A stretch of DNA of 64,000 bases from Melampsora larici-populina 98AG31 (lineage: Eukaryota > Basidiomycota > Pucciniomycetes > Pucciniales > Melampsoraceae): the NCBI RefSeq assembly GCF_000204055.1, contig NW_006768775.1, forward strand, positions 950,075 through 1,014,074, in the 5' to 3' direction. The notes beneath the pieces are model-generated. The model searched no databases. It was not told the origin of the DNA and worked only from the letters and a program-made list of their open reading frames with translations. Made by a program: the position numbers and the translations under genes. The stretch's first letter is position 1, and every line of letters begins with the position of its first letter. Below are positions 11,055 to 23,422 of this stretch, in pieces.

Positions 11055-14053
11055 TCAAGTAAATCTACGACTAGGTCTACCTAAGAACCTTAAGAAAATG
11101 AACCCTAACAAACCAAACACAAATGAAATCAAACACAAGAACCCAACGTTTTCCCAAACTGAAAACCTTTGTAAAGCATATTGTCTTAAAACATCTTGAC
11201 CCTTTTTTGAGATGAAAAAACACACCCAAAAATTAACAGTCAATCTCAAAGCAAGAAAAAGTAAGAACGAAGAAGAAACTGGACTAAACTGTACGATAAC
11301 ATTGAGTAGAAGATTGTGCATCAGTTGGACAACTGAAATTTAATCCACTAAACTCATTCAAACTTAAAGCTTGGAATGCATAAGTTATAGGTGACATCCA
11401 ATGTAACCAAATGAAGTACTTTGGAATATCATTCAAAGGTAAAAGATTTCTATTATTTGCAAATGTAATGAAACATGGTCAGTAAAACATAAGAAACGTA
11501 TATATGAAACCGAAACTCTTCTTACCCTCCAAATAAAAGGAAGATGACATTAGCCCTGTTGAAATATAAAAAATAGGTTCATCAATTGATCGAGTTTTCC
11601 AAAGAAACCAAGAAGATCCTGCTACAATGGAATAAAAACTGAAGACGTAGATGAGAAAGAAAACCTACAATGGTGCTATCGCATTAGCAGCTTGTACATT
11701 AGTAGCTCCAGCTCCAATCAAAAACCCTAATCCAACCGCCGATAAAAGTTGTACAAAGTTAACAAGTAACCAAATAAAGAATGCTCCAGCTTCTCCCTTC
11801 AATCCAATCCTAAACGATAAGAACAGCCCAACTGTTAGTAACAGTCAAATCGCATTTGATTTTCTGATGAAAAGAAGGATCACAGCCGGAGATTTATGAA
11901 AGACTTACATCCAATATACAACAATGATGAACAAAGCACGTTGAGCTACTTGACTTGGAATTTCAACAATCACATTGGAAAGATAAAAACTACTACATCG
12001 ATACATTCCAGCGGCTCTTTCTCGAATACTCATGGCTCTCTTTGATGGAAAGACAGTTAAGATTGGAAAGACTGCACTAAATGAATTGTTGATGGGAATA
12101 AAGAACAAGACTCCAAGTCTACTGATGACTCCGCCTTGGTCTAGATCCCTTCGAAAGAATGCGAAACCTGTGAGGTTAAGGGTTGTGAAGGTATCAGAGC
12201 AAACTCAAGCTAAATTCTAGATGGAGATAGATTTTAGACTCGATTGAAGGAACACATACCAATAAGGATTAGCAGAACAATATTTTGAGCAAATGAACCA
12301 ATCCAGATTTTAGGATTTCTGGCCTAAGAGATTGAAAGTCAAGAGAACAACTCAATAAACGCAATGAATTGTAATAGAACAGGAAATGAACCTTACAATT
12401 TGTTGATAATTACGACGAGTGAGTAAAGCAAGTTCATGAAACCAACTGACTGCCCATTGTTCTTTCTCAAGCGTAGGAGGATAAGTAGGTGATAGTTTCA
12501 TTAAATTTGCTTCACTGAACCTTTGCCAAGTAGAAATTAACTTTTCCACTCTCTCTTCACCCAATTCACTTTTTTCAAAATTCTCAGAGATTGTCAAAAA
12601 CCAATCTGTGGAAAGGAAGAGAAAATGAGTAAATTGTTTTAGTACGAGTTTAAGCGAATTGAGAATTAAGATGTCTCACCAGATGGGTTAACATCACGCG
12701 GGACCGTCAATCCAACAGTGTTACTAAAGTAATCCAAGGCGTCTGATGGTGGACCTTCGTAGAATACCTTTCCTCGGGTCATCAAGATGACTCTGGTAAA
12801 ATTTGAAAAGATTTCCCACTGTTTCGATGGTATGAGATCAGCTTTTGTTATGGGGTTTGTTTGTGAATGAGAAATTCGAGATCGGATACTTACCGAGGGT
12901 TGATGGATTGTCATAAGACAGACCACATCTCTCTTTTTGGCGATTTCTCGCAAGTTTTGAATCAGGTTGAGTGCGGAGAAACTGTCCAAACCGGAACTGA
13001 AGGTATGATGTACCATCCCCAGCAGAAGTATCGTCAATTCTGGAAAGAATCGGATTATAAGACGCGCAAATACACGCTATACTTACGTTGGCTCATCTAA
13101 CATTAACACCCTAACATCACTAACGAGTTCTTGACCAATTGCAACTCTCTTTCTTTCACCGCCACTAACCCCTCTGGTTTCTCCATCTCCAATCCTTGCC
13201 CCTGCGCATTTTTCCAGTCGTAAAATTTCGATCGTCTCCGCTACTCGAGCTCGCTTTTGGGCAAGGGTATAATTGGTCGTTGGAAGTCTTAATTGGGCTG
13301 AATAATCAACTGTTCGAACCGAATTCAGTGGTCAGTTTGAAACCGCGGTAAGGATTGCATTTCCAATGACTCACGCGTCTCCGTGACAGTCAATTGACCA
13401 TATAGCAAATCATCTTGCTCTACAAACCTGCGTTGATGAGGGTGAAGAATTACGTTGATCAACGAAAGATTTCAAGCCGTGTATAGAGAAAGAGAGTTAA
13501 TTACCCTAGAGTTCGTTTCCAATTAACAGCTCGTCGGTCCGCGCCATTAAAAGTGACTTCTCCACTCAATGTGCCAGTCGAGTCGAGACGAGAAGAAAGA
13601 ATGTTCAAGAGGGTTGTCTTTCCAGCACCCTACATACGATCGAAGAGAATTTAGATGGTGCTTCAGGATTCAATTGAATTGAGTTGAGCAATACAGCTCT
13701 GAAGTTTACTGCATAAAGAGTTAAATATTTACGGATGCACCCAAAATCGCGACGATCTCTACAAATTACAAAGAGAATCAATCTTGGGGTCTTGATGAGG
13801 GTAAAATTGGTATGTGTAACTTACCACCAGAGTCTACGTGACCATTTAAACCATCAAGAATGGTTCTGCTGGTAGGTTTTGTGTCTTTACCAGATTCGAT
13901 ATCAGCTTTGTTTTTAGATTTGCGAGGTTGTTTGGGAAGTGGAATCTGATAAGTGATACCAGACCATTGAAGTCGATGATGATGAGTCTTGACATCAGTT
14001 ATTGTTGTTTTCTTTTCATCTGAAGAATCGCGTTTGGTGGTGAGATCATTCAT
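11055..14053 (-). CDS. ABCG-type half ABC transporter, 14 exons
   Basis: A membrane ATP-driven exporter of the ABCG/White subfamily, with the nucleotide-binding domain first and one transmembrane domain after; the substrate is unknown. Exons on the minus strand are 13825-14053, 13733-13758, 13505-13629, 13375-13427, 13087-13309, 12894-12996, 12680-12818, 12397-12605, 12260-12323, 11909-12167, 11669-11809, 11526-11555, 11290-11449 and 11055-11201. All junctions are GT-AG and in phase, giving 635 aa. Walker A GASGAGKTT (83-91) is split by intron 2. The signature is VSGGERKRVAIG (192-203) and Walker B plus D-loop start is VRVLMLDEPT (210-219); an IHQPS motif follows. The membrane domain starts near residue 370 and contains the ABCG-typical RERAAGMYR stretch. 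Half-transporters of this size must dimerise. Donor 13 (GTTTAG) is weak but gives the expected RTGQDVL join. No break was seen, so the gene looks intact. Confidence 0.95.
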
Positions 14054-14311
14054 GATGATTGGTTATAATTGAAGAAGGTACGAGCAGATGGGTTAAGTAG
14101 TTGTTGGTTGTCTTGAGAAATGGGAATAAAATAGGAAGTGCTGAAGAAGTGGGTTGATTCAGATCTGACTCTCAACTTTTATGGTAAATCTTGATTATCA
14201 ACTGGTTTTTGATTGGTTGGGCTGTGAGGACGGTTATGGGCATCGAATCGTTTACTTTTTAAAATCTCAATTAGTAATCATCCATCTGAATTTCATTCTT
14301 GACCTGCAGGT

Positions 14312-14416
14312 CAGTCCAAATGTTTTCTTCTTAGTGGTTTTCCTTCTCCTTTGTATTAACCTGCCCATGATCACACAAGCTGAGGCCATCCCTTCAAACT
14401 TCAAGCGTGACACAAG
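14312..14416 (+). CDS. Possible secreted-protein exon with signal peptide
   Basis: An exon bounded by CTGCAG and a GTAAAC donor encodes a hydrophobic core (FFLVVFLLLCINLPM) followed by a plausible signal-peptidase region (TQAEA) and a dibasic-like FKRDTR. This is the layout of a fungal secreted protein or effector N-terminus with a Kex2-like site. The start codon is not in this exon and would lie in a small upstream exon. A downstream frame near 14616-14703 (starting MMVCEFDDHGYPHLDPLDEL) could be a later exon, but I could not join it with confidence. Confidence 0.25.
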
Positions 14417-16742
14417 GTAAACAACTCTTAATTAATTAAGTACAATGTAAATACATACAATGGAGTTGAGTCGGAAGTCCTGCTTGAAACAGCTTCAGCC
14501 TGCTTCGGTGTCAGTCTCGATTCGCAGCTTGAATTGTAAAAAAGTAGCGAGATCTTGCTTTCAAAGCAACTCTTCAGATCGGGTCAAAGTCAACCCCGCG
14601 CGATTCGCTCTGATGCATGATGGTTTGTGAGTTTGATGATCATGGATATCCGCATCTTGATCCCCTCGACGAGCTGACTTCCGATCAAATTTCTTTGCTG
14701 TGGGTCTGATTGACCAGTGCTTTTTTCAGATGTGGTTGCTTGCCAATCCAATCATCTCACTTCCATGGAGGTTTCTTCCCCTTCTGAAATGCTTTCTAGC
14801 AACTATGCTGAGGGGACACCAAGAGCCAACATACATCAAGAATCATGAATTCAAACGACAACTTTCTTCCATATATATGTAAAGTGCAAGCACCTTGATC
14901 AAATTCGATAAAACAAGAGAAAATGAAGCGCAATGTTTGGGATAAACCGCAATGTTCCAAATTTGAGGGAAGAAAAATGGAAAGAATAAAAGAAAAATCC
15001 CCTTGTTCATGTCATCTTTAAGGTTTAATCCAACCAAGAATTCAAAACTCATTCAAGCACTCAACTTACTTTCATCCTTGACAAAACAAAGAGGTACATT
15101 GCAAGTTGGTAAAGGTATGTATGTATGTATGATACCCAAACAGAAAATCCGATTCCTGGTTCTATCTTTGGCTTTTGTGATGAAGGACTCAAGGTCGTTT
15201 TACGCGTTTGTTTAAACCTTCGATATTTGGGAAACAAACACCCAATTCACGTAAAGCAGCATACACACAGCTGCACGTGAGATGACTTCATGAGTGCTTA
15301 ATTGCTTTATTGCATACTGCACTAACTAAACAAGTTAAAGAAAAGGACTATATAGCACACCTAAACAAGACAGCCATCTAGTCAAATCCCGGAGTTTGTT
15401 TCGTCTGTTTTACCTTTTGTCATTCTTTCATCTTTTGTTTTGACAAACGTTTACAGCTTTATTGTGATATGGTTGTCAACTTACATTGACACCGCCAAGC
15501 AGGGTACCGAGGAGAAAGGTTTTCCCCCAACGGAACCAAAATTCTCGCACGTAAAATATAATCCATCTTTTATTGAAAATTTCTCTGACTCACTCACCTC
15601 AACATACAACATCAACTGCAAGCAAGGTCAAAAGAGTCTCGGAATTCTTTCAAAATTTTCTATCCTTCTGCCTGCCCCTGCACCCTGCCGCACAGAGAGC
15701 CTACCCTGTCAGAACACCAGCTGTCTGTCGCCCCCCCACACATGATGAGACTTAGAGACATTCAAGTTTCATAACTTATGGTATCATGATTAGGTAGCAA
15801 GAAATTCAGTAGTTAACTATATGAGATAATGAAAACAAAAAATTATTAACATACAAAAAACAGTCCCACTAAAGAAATGTGAGACTCAAATTGATGGAAG
15901 AGGTGTGCATCTGATAACTGACTAACTTGTACTTGTTATACACTTTGGATTGTCCTTCCAGTGATACATCTCAACAGGTATGGTCACTTCTCTTCAAAAC
16001 CTCAACTTCAAAACTTCAAACTTTAACTTCAAACTTCAATTGGCTTTTTAATTGGATATACTTGCAATTTGAATCATACTCCATTCAATTCTTCATCTCA
16101 ATCCCATTTCTAAACCAATAAAAGCTACATAATCTTAATTAAGTAATCCAGCTGAATGAAATTTTAAATCATTCAGAAATTTTCTCAGTTTGGTTCTTAA
16201 TTCATTCAAAGATGTACACCACGAGAGGGTTCTGTGTCAGAGAATGGTCTGACTTGGGCATAGAATGGTCAGGTTGGTTTTTAGCCTTGGGACCAGGCTA
16301 CGGCCTGAACAGAGCAGCCTACTGACCACCACTTTTGATTTGGCCTCAAGGACGCCAAGGATGTCTGCCTCAAAGGGTCGGGTCCAGATTCAGCTTCCGG
16401 GTTGTCTTGGCACCATGCAAATGGAATCCCTGGGTCTGTTTCCTAGGAAATAGTCTGAGAATGGTCTGCGCATGGCCTGTGGACCGCCTTCTGAAGCTGC
16501 CTTTGAACCTTTGCAAAAAAATTGTGATGAAAGGAACTTGTGAATGATAACATCATTCAACATCTGGTTAAGTGATGGTTTTTTTGCTCAATATTGACAG
16601 TGGGCTCAGAACTGAGCACTTGGTAAACAAGTATCATCCACCAAATCATTCACCATTTGTTCAAGCCAATGCCCTGGTTTGAACTCAGAGCCATCCTGTT
16701 TTGTTTAAAATGATGGAAATTGGAAGAACTTGAAAATATCAA
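14417..16742. other. No supported gene
   Basis: AT-rich sequence with small unrelated open frames and short runs such as GTATGTATGTATGTATG near 15117. Nothing here resembles a known product apart from the doubtful exon noted for the preceding secreted-protein candidate. A somewhat GC-richer block at 16200-16500 carries no recognisable domain. Confidence 0.4.
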
Positions 16743-17638
16743 TTTTTAGTGGACCCCACTATTTAGCGCCCCTTTGGCAAATACCCGGAGCCCTCTTATT
16801 TTGGGGCATTACCCGAGGTACCTGACACAACCCGAGCGCACCCAGCCAAAATTTTGGTGATTCGGACTCAGGGGCTCCTTACGTGGGCATCTTCCCACAA
16901 CGCAGCCCCTCTTTGACCTTTTTTGAGCCCCATTTTGACCAATAGTGCAATAGAAGCTTTGTTGCCTCATTGGAAACAACTAAAAGGGCTGCTGATTATT
17001 TGTAAGCCCGGGCCGGCCCGTAGACCTGTCGGGTTCCATGCTAATGGTCCCCTCTCTCTCCTCTGTTCCTTTGTCCTTCTCCATTTCAAACTTTCCATCA
17101 CCTACCGATACATTCCAATACATTCCCACAGATCACCTCACAATTCCTACCAGGGCTGTGACCCGGCCACGAAGCTTCAGGGCCGGCCCCGGGACTTTGC
17201 CCGGCCCCGGATAAACCCGATTGGTTCAAAATCTTGATCGGGCCAACCAGGGCAGGCCCTGAATGTTGTGGCTTGGGGCTAGGCAGGGCTACGGCTCAAA
17301 TCAAAGGGCAAAATGGGTCTGGACAAGGGAGTTTTTGGCTTGTATTGCAATTCTACATGTATAAGAAATTAAAGGAAGGCCTAGAGGCTTTGATCAACAA
17401 ACAAATTGATTATTCATGTATAGTAATCTAACATTAAGCATAGTATCAAATTTAAGTTTATGAGGAACGTTCCATTTAGAAAGCAAAGATCACAAGTTAG
17501 TCTCATTTTTTTTAACTTTGGGACCCAGCTCTTAAGACAGACTTGCGCTTTGAGGTTTTGAGGAGTGAAAGAAGCACGGTGGTCGCTCATGACCCTCAAA
17601 GCATTAGAGAAAGTGCTCTCTGACGGAGCACTAGTGGC

Positions 17639-20600
17639 AACATCTGAACCGCTCCCCTTCGATCCGCTTTTTCGCCGAATTTTTGTAACGGCACATAAAC
17701 CCGCTACTGGTTAAACTCGCTCTCGCTCCGCTTAAGGGTCTGACCCGCTACAGCCCCAAGGTAGCACAGCGGCACTAAGACCCGCTTGCGCTCCGCCGCG
17801 AAAAATTTCCCGTCCTCAGAGCGGGCAGCGTGTGATACTATTCACAATTTTTTTTTTTATTAAATATGCACATTGAAACAAATAGATACACAAAGAGCGA
17901 TAACAAAGTATAAAAAAAATAACCAAGCCGGAAAAAAACAGGCAGCCATGTTTTTTGCCTGAGAGAGAAACAAAACTAAGGAAATATATTAAAGGAGTGA
18001 CGATACGGACACATAAGTAAACAGAGATAGAGGAAAAAAAACTTAACACGTGTGTAGAAGATACATAATCAAAGAAAGCAGGAAAGAAACAAACGAGTTA
18101 CCCAGGGTAACTCGAACACAACCAACAATTAGCTGAGCAGTCATAAAAAGAAAAATTAAAAAAGAGAAAAAACTATAAGATAAGAGATATAAAGAGTTTA
18201 AGAATGTAAGTAAGAGCCTAATCAACCGGTTTTTTCTTGTTCATATTGGCTGCAAAGGAGATCACATAAGTAATTGCATCTGCAAATCGCCCCAACACAG
18301 GAATGCGCGCATGGAGCCATTGTCTGCATCCTACTGCTTGTTGGATAGTCCTGGGTTTTAAAGCCCCACGTGCAGGTACGGCAATGTTGGCTGCAGAAGA
18401 GAATGTCCGTTCAACGCAGCATGAGGTAGCTGAGATTGAAAGATAATCTCGGGCCATTTCAGCCAGGACACAGAATTGACCAGAGTTTTCCTATGATAAT
18501 GAGATGTTCCATCAATATTACTTAGTGATATTAAAATTAAAGAAATAGATTGTACCTCCCACCAAGTTAGTTTGGATTGTCCTGGAGTAATTGGAACAGT
18601 GCCTTGGAGATAGATCTCAAGCTCCGACGATCGGATTGTATCGGCAGATTGAAAAGTGGCGGACGAGGTGAAGATATCAAAGTGATCAAATGGGTTACTG
18701 GTGGTTGTTGGATTGGAAGGTGGGGTCGAAGCAGGTGTAACTGGCCAAGCAGCCAATGCTGCTTGAAATGTTTTTTCGATAAGGTCACTAGCCCTCCCAT
18801 GTGCTTCAGGATAGTGGAGGTCAAAAAAGCGGAGCCAATACTTTGGATTCAGGATTGTAGCCAGTACAATCACGTCGGAAGATACTGCTTCTTCTTGATA
18901 GACAGCAAGTTTGGCGAGCATCGTATTGATCATCTGGATAAAACTGGGGAAGTTGGAGGTACCACGTATTTGCTTGAGCATTTCAGTCACCCGCAGGTAC
19001 TCAGCCAGGAGTACAGAACCCGATGCGAAGTCACCCTCCATTCGTTTGGTGGAGAAGTGGAAGACCTGAGAATAACATGAAAAGTTGTGAGTGTGATGAT
19101 CTTAGAAGAAATTCGCATAAAGGAACATGGTAACTTACTTTCAAAACACTGCAGAGTTCCTCCACTGCATCCCATTCCTCCATCGTCATCATCGCCCCTT
19201 GATAATACCTAGTCTTTCGATCGGCGATGAGGATTGAATCGATAACCTACAGAGAGAAATGGTAAGTTGATGTGATATATAGATGAAACACAAGAAAGAC
19301 CAGACTTACATCTCGAGCTGAAACCAAGTTCGAAAACATTGCTAAGTCAATGTTCCAGCGCACGCCCCATCCAGCAATTGGGGCAGGACCTTCGTACCCC
19401 ATCTGAGCCGCCCGAGCTTGGAATTCCCCACGTCGAGCATTGCTTCGGGTTAGGAGGGCATTTATGTCCTTGAGCTGAATGGGTAGGTTGAGGATTCAGT
19501 CAGCATACTCAACTGAACATTCAACAATACAAAAGTTTGAAGTAACAAAGTAGAAAATTGTATGACTTACCTTCATAGCTCCCTGAACCACCAAACACGC
19601 TTGAGAAGGTACATAATCATAACCTGGGCCGTCTTCTGAATCGGAGGCTGTCTCATCACCAGGACGTGATGAACGCGGGGCGAAGGTCTCGTCGTCTGAG
19701 ACATCTGAGTCGCCAACAACCTCAGTTAAATCATCATTGAGGACAATCGATGGGACTGGAATTGAAGTGTTGGGTGGAGTAGTTGGCTTGATATGGCCAG
19801 CTGCCAAACCAATCGAGTTCAAGCCATGCTTGACGACCAGTCCGAGCTTATGAGCATAGCATCGGACGTGGTTCTTGCTCGAGTCCCACTTAACCTTCTC
19901 ATCCGACTGCATGAACATCTCTTCCATCTCTAGAGCCATCGTGTTGTTGTTGGACCCTGAGTCCGTTGTTTGAGCTAGCATGTAAGGGTTCAACATCAAA
20001 TTAGTTCTTTGTAATGTATAGATGATAGTTCGAAAAAAAAAACTCATCTTAGTATGAAGCTTGTGTGAAATCAGGTAGCGAGCCACCGGTCTAGCAAGTA
20101 AAAACCCCATCTTGTTCCATGCCACTAACTTGAGGGTGAGAGAATTGATCGGTACTTCCAGTTGTTGTCGATGAAGTTGGCCGATACTCCGATAAACGCA
20201 TATCGATTCCCCTTCGTAGTCCACACATCATGGACCAGGGAGAACTTTCCCGTGTTATTCTAAAACATAGGCAATGAACATGTCAGAATTTATTTCAACA
20301 AATTGAATGTGTAAAGGCAATGAAGACTTACCGATACCATATCAATCACAGCCAAGCTCAAATTCATATACAGCTCCTTCGCGATTCCAGCAGCCCAAGT
20401 TGGGGACCTTAATTCGGCTCGCCAATTGGCCAACTTGAAGGCGGCACGAAGAGGACAGTCATAGAAACGATTGAAGGGAAGGGCGTGCCATAGGATCCAT
20501 ATAACAAGGACAATGTTGCAGAGGTCTACGCTGAAGGTCGGTTCGGAGAGAAAAGCATCAAGAGTTCGTTGTCCATTGACGTGGTTCAAGGCAAGATCGT

Positions 20601-22094
20601 TCTCGGCTTGTTCTTGAGCCCAAGTCATGGGCAACTTGACTCCAGATTGAATCGCACGAGCTCGTCGGGGACACACTGCTCGACCTTTGGCCCCATCCCG
20701 ATGAGCGTATAAGTTGTAATGACTACGAGCTCCGCAAACAAACGTGCCCTTACACCAGCTGCACTTGAAGCTTCGGGGGTCGTCTCCTGTCTTCAAACAT
20801 CAACATAGATAGAGCAAGGTTAGTGAATCAATATACATACTAGAAACATGAAACAAGCTACACTTACCTCGCCTTTGACATGAGTCGGGGGAAAGTAGAA
20901 CTCCAATAACTTGGAGACTCGTTCAAGTTGAGCTCGGCGTACCCCAGGGGTTTTGACCTTTCTTCGATTTCTTGGGAGGGTGTCGAGATAAGCCCGCTGA
21001 AGCACCCGAACCACGAGGTCGCCCTCTGCTTTTGACTACGTGAACCTTCGCCTTTGACTTGCGAGCCGTTTTCTTCTTCTTGAGGGATTTTGGCAAGAGT
21101 CCTCCAACAACTTCTACAGAACCAATGCTGCCAATACCATCAGTGGTATCAGACTGATCACCACTGAGCTCGTAAACACTCGGCTCCTCGGTGTCAGACG
21201 AGATCGTATGACGAATAGGAGATGGGCGAAGAGTAGCTACACGGAGGTCAGGTGACTGTGCGATAAACCCGGGTCTAGGTTGTGTAGGAGTTCTAGGACG
21301 GAGCGTAGGACCAGTAGTGGGTGGAGGGTTAGACGGCAAAGGGGCCAACAGGGACGATGGAGAAGGTAGCATGATGTCCTAAGGATACGATAATAATTGA
21401 GTTGATAAGCAGAAAAATGATAAAATGAGATCAATGAATCAGTAAATTCTGTAGAAATTTCGGTTCGATGAAATTTGAGGAAGGGGACGGAGAGAAATGA
21501 GACACTTGCGATATAAATACAATCCGTGCTGATAACTTTCGTCACCATCATGGAGCAACCCATGTCCCCAAATTTGAGAGGGCCAACCCCTACGTGATGA
21601 GCTAAGATAGTGATGTCCAGATGATTGAACGATATAAGTCGGATATGATAATGAGGTGGGATAAATCCTGCGTCAGTCGAGGCACGAAAGAAGATACTGG
21701 AAGACGTAGAAGAGTTTGATCTTGCTAAAACAGGTGATGAGCGTCTTGTTTTTGAAGTGGAGGTAAAAGTAAACGTGAAGTCAAGGGTTTTTGGCGTGGA
21801 TGATATCTTCCTTTGTGTTCTGATATCAGATATCTGGCGATTTCTGAAAGGAAATGCCAGATATCGACACTTCCTTTGGGGTATTGACCCGCTACATATG
21901 AGATGTGACATCTCGCAGCGCAAGATGTCATACCGCCCCGCTTAAATTGCGCACCCCTACATCCAAAATATGGGGGGTGTAGTGCAGGCGGGGCGAAAAA
22001 ACCCGCTACACCAGGATACCTGAAGCGCGGGCGGGGCGACCCGCCCCGCTGCCGCTCCCCTTCCGCTATTTGCGGCGGGACGCTTCAGGCGTTG
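17639..22094 (-). mobile_element. hAT-2 DNA transposon inserted in the hAT-1 transposase
   Basis: The insertion is flanked by CTAGTGGC at 17631-17638 and 22095-22102. The ends are imperfect inverted repeats: the left begins AACATCTGAACCGCTCC and the right, reverse-complemented, CAACGCCTGAAGCGTCCC. Subterminal DNA at both ends is GC-rich with many CCGCTAC and GCGGGC words. Deleting the 4456 bp element plus one TSD restores a continuous hAT-1 reading frame across the break, which fixes the boundaries independently. It carries its own minus-strand hAT transposase. Confidence 0.93.
18218..21372 (-). pseudogene. hAT-2 transposase, nearly complete, two frameshifts
   Basis: A multi-exon hAT transposase that would cut and paste hAT-2. 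The N-terminal exon (20868-21372) is Pro/Ser-rich, then basic (SLKKKKTARKSKAK). Exon 20332-20790 holds a BED zinc finger (FKCSWCKGTFVCGARSHYN). Exon 3 starts at 20259 with FSLVHDVWTTKGNRYAFIGV, the hAT catalytic entry. Later exons carry TTDSGSNNNTMA, then CYAHKLGLVVKHGL, an acidic Asp/Glu stretch, GWGVRWNIDLAMF, and the hAT dimerisation motif YLSISATSCCVERTFSSA followed by PRTIQQAVGCRQWLHA. Single-base shifts are needed near 20957 (SKK to VKTPGVRRAQ) and near 20145 (WKYR to NSLTLKLVAW). The copy is otherwise clean and looks younger than hAT-1. Some introns (for example the one after HTKM) use weak donors. Confidence 0.88.
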
Positions 22095-23422
22095 CTAGTG
22101 GCAGGCACGGCAAGCATGGCCTGCGCCATACGGGAGAGAATGGGCCAGTGACGTTGAGCAAGTCGCCAGTAGCCAAGGACATCGCAGCGCTTGTCCTCTT
22201 GAGGGGCGGTGAGGTACTCGGTGACTTCATGCTGAACTGGAACCGTCTTGCGCCGCTTAAGAGGACGATCGGGGTTGAAAGAAGGTTGATTTTCGACAAT
22301 TTCAATATCGGGGTCGGGAGCGAGGACAAATTTTGAGGCTTGTTCAGTAAAATACTCAGTCAAGTCTTCAGGTCCCCATCCTAAAGATTCAAGAGTAGGG
22401 CCTTTGACCGCCATGAGTTTGAGACAAGGATCTAAGATTGCAGCACATAGGTACACCGCTTTTTTCTGAGCCGCCTCTTGATATTGTACGATCTTCTTCA
22501 TCATGGGCATGATGGACACCTTTAATTCCTTACAAGCAGAGTCATGCCAGGCTTATATGAAATATAAAGTATGTCAGTTCATAGTCTAAAGAACTAGAAA
22601 ATGTACAGAGACCACTTACTTTTTCGAGGCGTTCAACCAACCATTGATAATCAGGCATAACTCGGGAGAAAGTGGGGTACTGGTAACCCTCAATCTCACT
22701 GATAGTTGTAGCTAGAGGGGCTAAAAATTTGACAATAGTACCAACAAGTTCCATTTCAGAGTCGGTGAGTGACTATTCTTCAAGTGCTGGATTACCCTCG
22801 CATGTATAACGGATGGGTCGACGAAGTTCGTAGAATCGTTTGAGGCAATCATGAGTGGAAGACCATCGTGTGGAGACTTCATGTACTAATCCCACCTTGC
22901 GTTCCAAAGATTGATTGCCTGCGATATTGTTGTCTAGGGCCGCTTTCAGCTGGGGACTATGCTTGATTTTCTTATGGAACGCACGAATTCGAGTGAGGAT
23001 ACTGGTGACATCGGAATGAGGCGTTGGTTCAATGAAAAGAGGCACAGATGAGTTGGGCTGAGGTATAAGAGGATCGAGAGCATTCACTGGCGGATGAGAG
23101 GTCTTGCGATCGAATACAGCCATCCCAGCTTTGGCCACAAGGTTAACAACATGTGCAACACAGCCATGCAGATGCTCGGAAGAATTGAAGTGGGGTATCT
23201 TAGCAGAGAGAACTTGACCCATGGTGGTATTGTTCGATGCGTTGTCAGCTGTAATGCAGTAAAGCTGATCTGTTATGTTGAACGAGTCCAGAATGTGAGT
23301 GAGAAGGCTAGCAAGGTTAGATCCGGTGTGAGGTCCCTCGATTGGCTTTAAAGCTAAAGTGACACCATGCATTTCGAAATCATGAGAGATCCAGTGAGCT
23401 GTTACCCCCAACATTGCCACGT

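Noticed and set aside
13300..13325. GGTTCGAAC-type word suggesting a tRNA T-loop
   Set aside because: It overlaps an intron/exon border of the ABC transporter and no cloverleaf can be formed around it.
18577..19080. 167-codon plus-strand frame
   Set aside because: It lies antisense to the hAT-2 transposase exon encoding conserved residues and has no domain of its own.
19980..20224. Start of a minus frame at 20224 (beginning MDYEGESICVYRSIG) as a transposase N-terminus
   Set aside because: It is the wrong frame of the exon starting at 20259, which reads FSLVHDVWTTKGNRYAFIGV; a frameshift near 20145 joins the two.
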